NCBI RefSeq assembly: GCF_012927445.1
Contig: NZ_JABBPD010000007.1
Location: 558,001-622,000 of the forward strand
DNA length: 64,000 nt
Source: Rhodoferax sp.
GTDB lineage: Bacteria; Pseudomonadota; Gammaproteobacteria; Burkholderiales; Burkholderiaceae_C
Direction: 5' to 3'
Shown here: piece after piece, positions 53,780-62,614 of the stretch
How the letters are laid out: every line of letters begins with the position of its first letter
Numbering within the stretch: position 1 is the stretch's first letter
The notes under the pieces: generated by a model
What the model was told of the DNA's origin: nothing
Database searches by the model: none
The model's input: the letters and a program-made list of their open reading frames with translations, nothing else
Program-made: the position numbers and the translations under genes

Positions 53780-55301
53780 ATCCACGTTGCCGCGCGCTGA
53801 CAGCGTGGATGTTTTGCTCTTGCTTGAAGGAACCTTTCCTTTCGTGGCAGGCGGGGTCTCGAGCTGGGTCAATCAGATCATTCGAGGCTTTCCCGAGCTG
53901 CGCTTTGGCGCCATATTTTTGGGAAGCCGGCCAGAAGACTATGGCGACATGCGCTATGCCTTGCCAGACAACCTGGTTCATCTGGAGACCGCCTATCTGT
54001 TTGAAAAGCAGGAAAACCCGCCGGTCATGCCCGTCAAGCCCCCGGCCGACACCATGCCCATGGTGGAGCGCATGCACGGGTTGTTTGAAACGGATGCGAA
54101 GCACCCGGATTGCATGCGCCTTTTTTCCGGACTGATGGATGAGGCGGGCCCGGATGGCAAGATTAGCCATGAGGTGTTTCTTTACAGCAAAGCGGCGTGG
54201 GATTTCATCAAGAAAAGCTACCGCCGTCGCAGCACCGACCCCTCTTTTGTGGACTATTTCTGGACCATCCGCAATATCCACACGCCGTTTTGGCGCTTGC
54301 GGGCCGTTGCGCTTCGGTGTCCCGAGGCGCGTATTTATCACTCCGTTTCCACCGGTTATGCCGGCATTCTGGGTGTGTTGCTGAAGCATCGCAACAAAAA
54401 ACCATTCATCCTCAGCGAGCATGGCATTTACGTCAAAGAACGCAAAATTGATTTGTACCAGGCCCAGTGGCTCAAGGACAACCGCAGCGTGTTTGAGCGC
54501 GACCCGTCCCGCGTCAGCTACTTTCGACAGTTGTGGATTCGGTTTTTTGAACACCTGGGTTATGTAACCTACCAGGCGGCCGACGACATCCTGGCGCTGT
54601 ATGAGGCCAACCGCCAGCGCCAGTTGCTGGACGGCGCGCCGCCGGAGCGAACGGCCAACATTCCGAATGGTATCGACATTGCACGCTTTGCGCCCTTGCG
54701 TGCGTTACGACCAGCGACGCCGCCGCCGATCCTGTGCCTGATCGGGCGCGTGGTGCCGATCAAGGACATCAAGACCTTCATTCGCGCCATGCGCACGGTG
54801 GCCAATCATTTGCCTGAGGCCGAAGCCTGGATTGCCGGCCCGGAGGATGAATCGCCCGAATACGCCAGAGAATGCCGCGAGCTGGCAGCCCAGCTTGGGC
54901 TGGGGGACAAAGTGAAGTTCCTGGGCTTTCAGCAGCTCACCGAGTTGCTGCCCAAGGTCGGGCTGGTGGTGCTGAGTTCCATCAGCGAAGCCTTGCCGCT
55001 GGTGATCCTGGAAGGTTATGCGGCCGGCGTGCCCACGCTCGCCACCGACGTGGGTTCGTGCCGGCAGCTGGTGTTTGGCCTGCCCGGTGAGGATGAAGCG
55101 CTGGGAGCCGCCGGCCGGGTCGTGCGCATTGCCGACCCCGAGGCGCTGGCGCAAGCCGCGCTGGAATTGCTGACTGATCCGCAGGAATGGCAGCGCGCCA
55201 GCGCATCCGCCATCCAACGGGTTGAAAAATACTATTCCCAGCACATGATGTTTGACCGTTACCGTGCGTTGTACGAGAAGAATTTTCAATGGCAGGCATA
55301 G
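53751..55301 (+). CDS. pelF: Pel glycosyltransferase PelF
   Basis: This 516-residue cytoplasmic GT4-type glycosyltransferase polymerises Pel from a UDP-sugar. The N-terminal domain opens with VDVLLLLEGTFPFVAGGVSS, and ILSEHGIYVKERKIDL is a PelF signature. The nucleotide-sugar domain has LIGRVVPIKDIKTFIRA and the ISEALPLVILEGYAAGVP loop with the expected Glu pair. The GTG at 53751 lies inside the pelE end, so the genes are coupled. It overlaps pelG by 13 bp. Confidence 0.93.
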   Translation: MTVDTCPISKSTLPRADSVDVLLLLEGTFPFVAGGVSSWVNQIIRGFPELRFGAIFLGSRPEDYGDMRYALPDNLVHLETAYLFEKQENPPVMPVKPPADTMPMVERMHGLFETDAKHPDCMRLFSGLMDEAGPDGKISHEVFLYSKAAWDFIKKSYRRRSTDPSFVDYFWTIRNIHTPFWRLRAVALRCPEARIYHSVSTGYAGILGVLLKHRNKKPFILSEHGIYVKERKIDLYQAQWLKDNRSVFERDPSRVSYFRQLWIRFFEHLGYVTYQAADDILALYEANRQRQLLDGAPPERTANIPNGIDIARFAPLRALRPATPPPILCLIGRVVPIKDIKTFIRAMRTVANHLPEAEAWIAGPEDESPEYARECRELAAQLGLGDKVKFLGFQQLTELLPKVGLVVLSSISEALPLVILEGYAAGVPTLATDVGSCRQLVFGLPGEDEALGAAGRVVRIADPEALAQAALELLTDPQEWQRASASAIQRVEKYYSQHMMFDRYRALYEKNFQWQA

Positions 55302-56662
55302 GCTTCGAATTACGCAAGCTACTGAAGAAACAGACCTACGCCGGCCTGATTCAGGCCTATGCTTTTGCCGGCATCATCAGCTCGGGCCCCTGGGTCTTGT
55401 CGATCATCGGCATCATGCTGATTGGCCTGTTCAGCATGGGCGTGGTCTTTCCCAAAGTCGCCATTGCGCAGTTTCAGGTGACGGTGACCTACCTGTTCCT
55501 GATGTCGCTGATCTCGACCGGCGTCGTCCAGTTGTCGTTCACGCGCTTTGTGGCCGACCGGACGTTTGCCAAGGACGAAGCGTCCATCCTGCCCAATTTC
55601 AATGGGCTGATTCTGGCCGCCATGAGCTTGAGCCTCGTGCTCGCCTTGCCGTTTGTGATTTTTTTGTTTCCGGAGCAGACGGTGCTGTACCGGCTTCTCT
55701 TTGTCATGGGGCTGGCGGTGATGTCGGCGATCTGGATCGCCACCGTGTTCCTGACGGGCATGAAACATTACCGTGCGATCGTGCTGATTTTCTTTCTGGG
55801 CTATGGCGCCACACTCGGACTGGCCATGCTTTTTCGGCGAACGCTGGGCATGGATGGACTGCTGCTGGGTTTTGTGCTGGGCCACTACCTGTTGCTGATG
55901 GGCATGATCTGGCTGGTGTACCGCCATTACCATTCCGATCGCTTCATCGCCTTTGACATCTGGAAGTCCGGCGCCATGTACCGCAGCCTGATGCTGGCCG
56001 GCTTTCTATTCAATCTGGGGGCCTGGATCGACAAACTGATGTTCTGGTACTTTCCCGCCACCGGCCAGCAGGTGATTGGCCCCTTGCACGCGTCGGTCAT
56101 CTACGATTTCCCGATTTTTCTTTCTTACCTTTCGGTCATCCCGGGCATGGCCATCTTTCTGGTCCGGATTGAAACCGACTTTGTCGAGTACTACGTCAAG
56201 TTCTACGACGCCGTGCGCGAAGGTGCCACCCTGGATTTCATTGAGCGCATGCGCAACCACATGGTGTACCACGTGCAGCGGGGCCTGTTTGACATCGCCA
56301 AAATCCAGACGATTGCGGTGCTGATCACGTTCGCGCTGGGCGGCGTCTTGCTGGAGTGGCTCGGCATTTCAAAGCTGTACCTGCCGCTGCTGTACATCGA
56401 CGTGGTCGGGGCCGCCTTGCAGGTGGTCTTGCTGGGGATCTTGAATGTGCTGTTTTATCTGGACCAGCGCCGCGCCGTGGTCTTGCTGACCGCCACGCTG
56501 CTGCTGGCCAATATTCTGTTCACGGCGATTTCACTGCAACTCGGTGCGGCTTGGTTTGGTTATGGCTTTGCCCTGGCCATGCTGGTCACGGTCTTGCTCG
56601 GCATTTGGATCTTGAACCGCAAACTCGAAGCGCTGGAGTACCAGACCTTCATGCTGCAATAG
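55289..56662 (+). CDS. pelG: Pel flippase-like membrane protein PelG
   Basis: This 457-residue polytopic protein has about 12 predicted helices (MATE/Wzx-like) and begins MAGIGFELRKLLKKQTYAGL, the conserved PelG start. It probably forms the inner-membrane exit for Pel together with PelD and PelE. It is the last pel gene; a copy of the dispersed repeat lies 19 bp after its stop. No terminator is obvious. Confidence 0.93.
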   Translation: MAGIGFELRKLLKKQTYAGLIQAYAFAGIISSGPWVLSIIGIMLIGLFSMGVVFPKVAIAQFQVTVTYLFLMSLISTGVVQLSFTRFVADRTFAKDEASILPNFNGLILAAMSLSLVLALPFVIFLFPEQTVLYRLLFVMGLAVMSAIWIATVFLTGMKHYRAIVLIFFLGYGATLGLAMLFRRTLGMDGLLLGFVLGHYLLLMGMIWLVYRHYHSDRFIAFDIWKSGAMYRSLMLAGFLFNLGAWIDKLMFWYFPATGQQVIGPLHASVIYDFPIFLSYLSVIPGMAIFLVRIETDFVEYYVKFYDAVREGATLDFIERMRNHMVYHVQRGLFDIAKIQTIAVLITFALGGVLLEWLGISKLYLPLLYIDVVGAALQVVLLGILNVLFYLDQRRAVVLLTATLLLANILFTAISLQLGAAWFGYGFALAMLVTVLLGIWILNRKLEALEYQTFMLQ

Positions 56663-56680
56663 CCTGGGTGTTGCCTGTTT

Positions 56681-56735
56681 GCTATTAAATAGATAGCTAC
56701 TTACGCAGGGTAGACGGGGGCTACGGGCCTAAAAA
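56681..56735 (+). repeat. Dispersed ~50-bp repeat after pelG
   Basis: It starts GCTATTAAATAGATAGC and ends GGGGGCTACGGGCCTAAAAA. It lies in the convergent gap between pelG and the M48 protease gene. Confidence 0.85.
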
Positions 56736-56762
56736 GCTTGAAGTCTGAAGGATTGCGGCGTG

Positions 56763-57611
56763 CTAGCCCTTTCTGGCCCGCTCATACAGCGGCATCACTT
56801 TGGGCAGGTTCATTTCAATCTCCGAGATGCGGGAATTGCCTGACGGGTGGGTGGACAGCCACTGCGGTGGCGCGCCGTTGCTGGCGGCCCCCATTTTTTG
56901 CCATAAAGTGATACCGGCCCGGGGGTTGTAGCCCGCGCGGGCGGCCAGCTCCATGCCCACCAGGTCGGCTTCGGATTCATCGGTGCGGCTGAACTGCAAG
57001 GTCAGCAACTGGGCGCCGTAGTTGGTCACCGTTTGCCCGAGCTGGCCGAAACCGAACACCTGGCTCAGCAGGCTGGCGCCGATGCCGGTGGCGGCGTTCT
57101 TGCCCATGCGCGCCCGGGCGTGTTCGCGCAGGGCATGGGCGATTTCATGGCCCATCACCATCGCCACTTCATCGTCGGTCAGCTTGAGCTGATCCAGAAT
57201 CCCGCTGTAAAAGGCAATTTTGCCGCCCGGCATGCAAAACGCGTTGATTTGCTTGCTGCCAATCAGATTGACCTCCCAGCGCCAGTCCCGGGCGCGCGGG
57301 TTCCAGTCGACGGCGAAAGGGATGATCTTGCCGGCAATGGCGCGCAGGCGCACCACTTGAGGGTTGTTTTTCGCGCCCAGGGCGTTTTTGCTGGCGGCTT
57401 CTTGCAGCATTTGCGCATATTGCTGAACCGAAGCGCGCTCCACGTTGTCGGCCGGCACCAGCTGGCTGAACGCCGAGTTGCCGCCCACGTCCACGCCATC
57501 GCGGGCCACGGCCACGGAAATCGCCACGGGCGAAAAAACCAGCAACAGCGTCAAACTGCTCAGAACAAATCGTTGCGGCCAACGAAGCGAGAAAGGTGGT
57601 GGAAGGTTCAT
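56763..57611 (-). CDS. M48-family zinc metalloprotease
   Basis: This 282-residue peptidase has an N-terminal signal/anchor (about 13-36). The zinc motif is HEIAH (His155, Glu156, His159) and the downstream Glu is in EADLVGMELAARAGYNP. It resembles LoiP/YcaL-type periplasmic proteases in envelope quality control. INAFCMPGGKIAFYSG is the conserved substrate-strand region. The start is a canonical ATG. It is divergent from ampG with a 43-bp gap. Confidence 0.9.
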   Translation of the reverse strand: MNLPPPFSLRWPQRFVLSSLTLLLVFSPVAISVAVARDGVDVGGNSAFSQLVPADNVERASVQQYAQMLQEAASKNALGAKNNPQVVRLRAIAGKIIPFAVDWNPRARDWRWEVNLIGSKQINAFCMPGGKIAFYSGILDQLKLTDDEVAMVMGHEIAHALREHARARMGKNAATGIGASLLSQVFGFGQLGQTVTNYGAQLLTLQFSRTDESEADLVGMELAARAGYNPRAGITLWQKMGAASNGAPPQWLSTHPSGNSRISEIEMNLPKVMPLYERARKG

Positions 57612-57654
57612 GCGCGGCTAAAAAAATGGACAAGGCTGGGCGTATTATTCCCGC

Positions 57655-59001
57655 ATGACATCAAGTGCACCCGACGCCAGCCAAATCAAGCCCACCTGGC
57701 TTGCTACTTTTAAAGTTTACCTGGAGCCGCCCACGGTGCGGATGCTGCTGCTGGGGTTTTCGGCTGGACTGCCCCTGCTGCTGGTGCTGGGCACCTTGAG
57801 CTTTTGGCTGCGCGAGGCGGGCATTGACCGCACCACCATTGGCTACCTGAGCTGGGTCGGCCTGGCTTACGCCTTCAAATGGGTCTGGGCGCCGCTGGTG
57901 GACCGGATGCCTATTCCGCTGTTGACGCGCTGGCTCGGGCGCCGGCGCAGCTGGCTGTTGCTGGCACAACTGGCGGTGATGCTGGGCCTGATCGCCATGT
58001 CGTTCAATGACCCCAAGCTGGCGCTGCAACCGGTGGTGTGGGGCGCCCTGGCGGTGGCTTTTGGCTCGGCCACGCAAGACATTGCGCTGGATGCGTTTCG
58101 CATTGAATCCGCCGATGTCGACCGCCAGGCGGCGCTGGCCGCCGCGTACCAAACCGGCTACCGTCTTGCCATGATCTGGGCCGGGGCCGGGGTGTTGTGG
58201 CTGGCCGCGCGGGCTGAAGTGGCCGGGTTGACCAGCTACCAGCACGGGGCCTGGCAAACCGCCTACCTGGTCATGGCGGCCAGCATGTCGCTCGGCATGT
58301 TGACGGTGCTGCTGTCCCCCGAGCCGCTGCGGCGTCCGATGCCGGTGGCTAAAAATGCGGTGGAGTGGCTGCATGGCGCGTTGGTGGAGCCCTTTTCCGA
58401 CTTCTTACATCGCTATGGCAAGCAGGCGCTGCTGATCCTGGCGTTAATCGCCATCTACCGCATCAGCGACGTGGTGATGGGCATCATGGCCAACCCGTTT
58501 TATGTCGACATGGGCTACACCAAGGACGAAGTGGCGGCCGTGACCAAGATTTACGGCGTCATCATGACCCTGGTGGGTGCTTTTGTGGGGGGCGTGCTGT
58601 CGATGCGCCTGGGCGTCATGCGGGTGCTGATGCTGGGCGCGGTCTTGAGCGCGGCCAGCAATCTACTGTTTGCCTGGCTGGGCAGCCAGGGGCACGATGT
58701 GACGGCGCTCATCTTCGTGATTTCGGCGGACAACCTCTCCAGCGGCATTGCCTCGGCGGCGTTCATTGCATACCTCTCCAGTTTGACAAACCTCAACTAC
58801 TCGGCCACCCAATACGCGATATTCAGCTCTGTGATGCTACTTGCCCCCAAATTTCTGGCGGGCTATTCGGGCCGCTATGTTGACGCTTTTGGTTATCAAA
58901 ATTTCTTTGTCGCGACGGCCATGCTGGGTGCGCCCGTGTTGCTGTTGGTATGGCTAGCTTCAAGGGTAAAACAACCTCTAGCCCTTGATGTACCTGCGTA
59001 A
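57655..59001 (+). CDS. ampG: AmpG-like muropeptide permease (MFS)
   Basis: This 448-residue MFS-type permease has about 12 helices. The stretches GFSAGLPLLLVLGTLSFWL, GLAYAFKWVWAPLVDRMP and GSATQDIALDAFRIES are signatures of AmpG, which imports anhydro-muropeptides for wall recycling and can feed beta-lactamase induction. No ampD/ampC lies nearby. The last codons and stop (about 58971-59001) fall in a copy of the dispersed repeat, so the C-terminus LALDVPA is repeat-encoded. Confidence 0.9.
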   Translation: MTSSAPDASQIKPTWLATFKVYLEPPTVRMLLLGFSAGLPLLLVLGTLSFWLREAGIDRTTIGYLSWVGLAYAFKWVWAPLVDRMPIPLLTRWLGRRRSWLLLAQLAVMLGLIAMSFNDPKLALQPVVWGALAVAFGSATQDIALDAFRIESADVDRQAALAAAYQTGYRLAMIWAGAGVLWLAARAEVAGLTSYQHGAWQTAYLVMAASMSLGMLTVLLSPEPLRRPMPVAKNAVEWLHGALVEPFSDFLHRYGKQALLILALIAIYRISDVVMGIMANPFYVDMGYTKDEVAAVTKIYGVIMTLVGAFVGGVLSMRLGVMRVLMLGAVLSAASNLLFAWLGSQGHDVTALIFVISADNLSSGIASAAFIAYLSSLTNLNYSATQYAIFSSVMLLAPKFLAGYSGRYVDAFGYQNFFVATAMLGAPVLLLVWLASRVKQPLALDVPA

Positions 59002-59021
59002 GAAGCTATTAAATTAATAGC
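58971..59021 (-). repeat. Dispersed ~50-bp repeat forming the ampG 3' end
   Basis: On the minus strand it starts GCTATTAATTTAATAGC and ends AGGGCTAGAGGT. The ampG stop lies within it. The rest of the gap to 59180 shows no gene. Confidence 0.8.
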
Positions 59022-59180
59022 TTCTTATGGTGGTTAGGTTCTTTGTTTGATGCGCTTTGTCTTCTGCAAGGGCTTGTGCTTCCCCACTCACAAAATTCAA
59101 AAAATGCATGTTTACCTAAATTTACCCCTGCTTTAACTACCGCGTACACGCGACGTCTTTGCCAAGGATAGACTGCCAGC

Positions 59181-59885
59181 ATGAGCCAACACCTGCTGAT
59201 GATAGAAGACGACGCCCGCCTGGCCCAGATGGTGAGCGAATACCTGGGGCAGTCCGGGTTTACTGTGAGCCATGCTGGCGATGGACAAGGCGGTCTGACT
59301 GCCTTGCAGGCCAGCCCGCCTGATCTGGTGATCCTGGACCTGATGCTGCCCGACATGGACGGCCTGGAAGTGTGCCGGCGCATCCGGACGTTGCCCGGCG
59401 CCGTGGCCCAGGTGCCGGTCTTGATGCTGACCGCCAAGGGCGATCCGATGGACCGCATCATCGGGCTGGAGATTGGGGCCGATGATTACCTGCCCAAACC
59501 GTTCGAACCCCGCGAACTGCTGGCGCGCATTCGCGCTATCTTGCGCCGCAGCGTTGAAGGCCCCGCTGAAGTCGGCCGCCAACTGCGCTTCGGCTCGCTG
59601 GAGATTGACCGCGATGCCCGCACCGTCTCCGTGGGGGCGCAGGTCTGCGATTTAACCTCTTACCAGTTTGATTTGTTGGTGGCCTTGGCCGAACGCGCCG
59701 GCCGGGTCCTGACCCGTGACCAGATCATGGAAGCCGTCCGGGGCCGTGAGCTTGATGCGTTTGATCGCTCGATTGACGTGCATATGGGGCGCATCCGCGC
59801 CGCGATCGAGCTGGACGCCAAGGCGCCCAAGCGTATTTTGACGGTGCGCGGCGTGGGCTACGTGTTTGCCCGCCAGCAAGACTGA
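59181..59885 (+). CDS. OmpR-family response regulator
   Basis: This 234-residue regulator has a receiver domain (about 3-115) with phospho-acceptor Asp53 in LVILDLMLPDMDG and conserved Thr/Lys (LMLTAKGD, YLPKPFEPREL). An OmpR-type winged helix (about 135-232; LTSYQFDLLVALAERAGRVLTRDQIM) follows. It resembles RstA/CpxR-type regulators. The histidine kinase gene starts two bases after its stop, so the two form one unit. The target genes are unknown. Confidence 0.93.
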   Translation: MSQHLLMIEDDARLAQMVSEYLGQSGFTVSHAGDGQGGLTALQASPPDLVILDLMLPDMDGLEVCRRIRTLPGAVAQVPVLMLTAKGDPMDRIIGLEIGADDYLPKPFEPRELLARIRAILRRSVEGPAEVGRQLRFGSLEIDRDARTVSVGAQVCDLTSYQFDLLVALAERAGRVLTRDQIMEAVRGRELDAFDRSIDVHMGRIRAAIELDAKAPKRILTVRGVGYVFARQQD

Positions 59886-59887
59886 TC

Positions 59888-61123
59888 ATGTTTTTTAAAA
59901 AACTGTATGTGCGGATCTGGCTGGCCGTGGTGCTGGCCGTGGCGGTGCTGACTTTGTTGGTCGGCTGGGCCTGGCGACTCGCCGCTGATCCACCCCTGCG
60001 GGATGTGGTCATCCGCAACGAGGCCGGGCAAATCATTGGCAATGGTCATTCGCGCATGATGCGTTCACCGGGTGGGCCGGAGGAGAGTGGGCCCCCGTTC
60101 GGCCCCACCCACCCGTATGGCAGCGGGCCCGAATTTTTGGTGCGCATGAATGACGGCCAAATCATTCACATGCATCTGCCGCGCCCGCCGCGCTCGCCCT
60201 GGACCCGCCCGCCGTTTGGGTTTTTCTGGACACTGGCCCTGGTCGGCATTGCCGTGGCGCTGGCCACCTACCCGATTATTCGCAAGCTCACGCGCCGCCT
60301 GGAGTCGCTGCAAAACGGGGTCGAAAAATGGGGTGAAGGCGACCTGTCCATTCGCTTTCCCGTGAACGGCAACGATGAGGTCGCCTTTCTGGCAAGTCGC
60401 TTCAATCACGCGGCCGAGCGCATTGAAACCCTGGTGAAGTCGCATGAATCGCTGCTGGCTTCGCAAAAATCATTGCTCGCCAATGCCTCGCACGAGCTGC
60501 GTTCGCCCCTCACCCGCATCCGCATGGGGCTGGAGCTGATGGGCGCGCCTTCTTCGCCGGCGTTCAAGAACGAAATCTCCCGCAACATTGCCGAGCTCGA
60601 CCAGTTGATTGAAGAAATTTTGCTCGCCAGCCGGCTGGATGCCAGGGAGGCGGACCTGGGCACGATCGAGTCGGTTGACCTGATCGGGCTGGCGGCCGAG
60701 GAGTGTGCGCGGGTGGATGCCGAACTGGAGGTGCAACTGGTGGATGCTCCGGCCGGGGCGTCGGCTTTGCTGGTGCAAGGTGTGACCAAGTTGCTGCGCC
60801 GGGTGATGCGCAATCTGCTGGAAAATGCGCGCCGTCATGCGGCGGGCGACATCACGGTGACGCTGGGCACGACGGCGGGGCAGGCGGTGATCCGCGTCTG
60901 TGATCGGGGCCCCGGTGTACCGCCCGAACTGCGCGAGCGCATATTTGAGCCTTTTTATCGACTGCCCGGGGCGACCGAGCGGGATGGCGGCGTCGGGCTG
61001 GGTCTGGCGCTGGTCAAATCCATTGCGATTCGCCATGGCGGCAGCGTATTTTGCGAAAACCGGCCGGATGGCGGCGCCTGCTTTGTCGTTCAGTTGCCCT
61101 TGGCTGCCGGCACGAGTGTGTAA
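59888..61123 (+). CDS. Sensor histidine kinase
   Basis: This 411-residue membrane kinase has a first helix (about 8-30), a short periplasmic sensor (about 31-110) and a second helix (about 112-132). HAMP (about 133-185), the H-box SHELRSPLTRIRMGLELM with His202, and the ATPase domain with NLLENARRHA, DRGPGVPPE and GVGLGLALVKSIA follow. The periplasmic loop is rich in Gly, Pro, Met and His (GHSRMM, HPYGSG, HMHLPRP), which could bind a metal. It is co-transcribed with the response regulator. The signal is unproven. Confidence 0.92.
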   Translation: MFFKKLYVRIWLAVVLAVAVLTLLVGWAWRLAADPPLRDVVIRNEAGQIIGNGHSRMMRSPGGPEESGPPFGPTHPYGSGPEFLVRMNDGQIIHMHLPRPPRSPWTRPPFGFFWTLALVGIAVALATYPIIRKLTRRLESLQNGVEKWGEGDLSIRFPVNGNDEVAFLASRFNHAAERIETLVKSHESLLASQKSLLANASHELRSPLTRIRMGLELMGAPSSPAFKNEISRNIAELDQLIEEILLASRLDAREADLGTIESVDLIGLAAEECARVDAELEVQLVDAPAGASALLVQGVTKLLRRVMRNLLENARRHAAGDITVTLGTTAGQAVIRVCDRGPGVPPELRERIFEPFYRLPGATERDGGVGLGLALVKSIAIRHGGSVFCENRPDGGACFVVQLPLAAGTSV

Positions 61124-61241
61124 ACGTTGCGAAAAATCACGGTTTCAAACAAATAAGCGATCCATATCCCCCAAATGGGGGATAGCGTTGCGGCTGGTTG
61201 AGCAGTAAAGTTGCTCCAACTGCTGTCACAGTAATCAAGTG

Positions 61242-61348
61242 CTGAAGTCCAATCGATCCATTCAATGGACGGGCCTTCAGACACACAAGGTTTCCAACGA
61301 CGTCCCTTCGGGGACTTTTATAAAGCCACCTCCGGGTGGCTTTTTTTT
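61242..61348 (+). ncRNA. Possible structured RNA or 3' UTR with tandem hairpins
   Basis: An imperfect hairpin (CTGAAGTCC...GGAC...TTCAG, 61242-61280) is followed by GTCCC-TTCG-GGGAC (61302-61315) plus TTTT and then the strong terminator at 61323. This may be the kinase mRNA tail or a separate small RNA; no promoter is clear. The gap 61124-61391 shows no protein gene. Confidence 0.3.
61323..61348 (+). terminator. Rho-independent terminator after the histidine kinase
   Basis: The AAGCCACC/GGTGGCTT stem with a TCCG loop is followed by eight T. It ends the two-component transcript or the possible RNA before it. Confidence 0.9.
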
Positions 61349-61355
61349 ATGTTGA

Positions 61356-61407
61356 TTGGGGCTGTAGCCCCCGTTGTTTCTGCGTAAGTAGCTATATATT
61401 CAGTAGC
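61356..61407 (-). repeat. Dispersed ~50-bp repeat forming the waaF 3' end
   Basis: On the minus strand it starts GCTACTGAATATATAGC and ends GGGGGCTACAGCCCCAA. The waaF-like stop (61392) lies inside its head, so the final residues LLNI are repeat-encoded. Confidence 0.8.
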
Positions 61408-62399
61408 ACATCGGTGGCGGCGATGTCGACCAGACAGCGCGTATGTCCCAGCGGACATTCCCGTTCGAAACAGGGGGCGCAGTCCAGTGGGGGCTGGTAG
61501 CGCGGATCGTTCTTCAGCCACAGCACGGTGGCCCGCTCATTCAGGGGCGGTGTGTGCAGCGGGCTGCTGGAGCCAAAGATGGCGATTTGCGGCACGCCAA
61601 AAGCGGCCGCCACATGCATCAGCCCCGAATCGTTGCTCACTATTCTTTTGGTAGCGGCTATCGCACTGAATGCGTAGGCTAGCGATGTTTTTCCTGCCAA
61701 ATTAAGACACTTGCCCGGCTGCTCGGCGTTCACTGGTGCGGCGATTTCGTTGCACAGGTCAAACTCCTTGGCGGAGCCCAGCAGCACCACGGGCAAATCA
61801 AGGCGTCGGGCCAGCTCGGCAAAGCGGGCCGCTGGCCAGCGTTTGGCCGGGCCGTATTCGGCGCCCGGTGCAAACACGTAATAAGCGCCGCGCTGCAAGC
61901 CCATGGCCGCCAGCGCCAGATCGACTTCGCTGGCGGCCATCTGCAATTGCGGCCGGTCGCTGGCGATGTCGGCCTCGCCACTCAGGGCCGAATAAAACGC
62001 GACCATCGGCGGTCGCTTGTCCTTGGGCGGGTTTTTCAAGCGGTGCGTCAGCAGGCCAATCCGCGCTTCGCCCAGGTAACCGACCCGCTTCGGGATGCTG
62101 GCCAGAAAGGGCAGCAGGGCGCTTTTCAGCGAGTTGGGGCAAATATAGGCGGTGTCAAACCGGCCATCGAGTTGTTTGGCCAGGCTGCGCCGCGCCTTGA
62201 ACTGCAGGCCGCCATGGGCAAACGGAAATTCAATGACCTCGGCCACCTGCGGCATGGCCCGGTACACCGGCGCCACCCAGGGCAGTGCGCCAACCGTGAG
62301 GCGTTCGCCGCGAGCGCTCAGGCGGCGCATCAGTGGCTCGGTCATCACCGCATCCCCAATCCACTGGGGCGCGATGACGAGGGCGTTAGTGGTGGCCAC
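61392..62399 (-). CDS. waaF: ADP-heptose:LPS heptosyltransferase II (GT9)
   Basis: This 335-residue GT9 enzyme adds heptose to the inner core of lipopolysaccharide. The N-terminal domain has LVIAPQWIGDAVMTEPLM and LPWVAPVYRAMPQV. The ADP-heptose-binding part has FAPGAEYGPAKRWPAARFAEL, VSNDSGLMHVAAAFGVPQIAIFGSSSP and a Cys-containing CAPCFERECPLGHTRC tail, typical of WaaF. The GTG start at 62399 overlaps the small zinc protein gene by 14 bp, so translation is probably coupled. Its end lies in a dispersed repeat. Confidence 0.92.
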   Translation of the reverse strand: MATTNALVIAPQWIGDAVMTEPLMRRLSARGERLTVGALPWVAPVYRAMPQVAEVIEFPFAHGGLQFKARRSLAKQLDGRFDTAYICPNSLKSALLPFLASIPKRVGYLGEARIGLLTHRLKNPPKDKRPPMVAFYSALSGEADIASDRPQLQMAASEVDLALAAMGLQRGAYYVFAPGAEYGPAKRWPAARFAELARRLDLPVVLLGSAKEFDLCNEIAAPVNAEQPGKCLNLAGKTSLAYAFSAIAATKRIVSNDSGLMHVAAAFGVPQIAIFGSSSPLHTPPLNERATVLWLKNDPRYQPPLDCAPCFERECPLGHTRCLVDIAATDVLLNI

Positions 62400-62592
62400 C
62401 GAAATGTTCGCCGTCCTTCAATTTGTAGACGGTGCCGCAATAAGGGCATTTGGCCTCGCCGGTGAGGGCCACGTCCAGATACACCTTGGGGTGGCCATCC
62501 CAGATTTTCATGTTGGCCAGCGGGCTGGGGCAAAACACACCACCTTGGTGGTTGAGGTCTCTGGCCAGCAGTTCAATCACAGATTTACTCAT
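62386..62592 (-). CDS. Small zinc-finger (zf-CHCC) protein
   Basis: This 68-residue protein has the CHCC zinc pattern: Cys21, His34, Cys49 and Cys52 (GVFCPSP, WDGHPKVYLD, AKCPYCGTVYKL). The family is related to the mitochondrial complex I accessory subunit NDUFS6 and is widespread beside ilvE/waaF in Burkholderiales. The function in bacteria is unproven. It lies between ilvE and waaF on the same strand. Confidence 0.9.
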   Translation of the reverse strand: MSKSVIELLARDLNHQGGVFCPSPLANMKIWDGHPKVYLDVALTGEAKCPYCGTVYKLKDGEHFGGHH

Positions 62593-62614
62593 AAATACCT
62601 TTGTTCAGTTGAGC

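Noticed and set aside
61392..62399. The start of the window's last LPS gene as part of a larger LPS cluster
   Set aside because: Only one LPS gene is present; its neighbours are amino-acid and zinc-protein genes.
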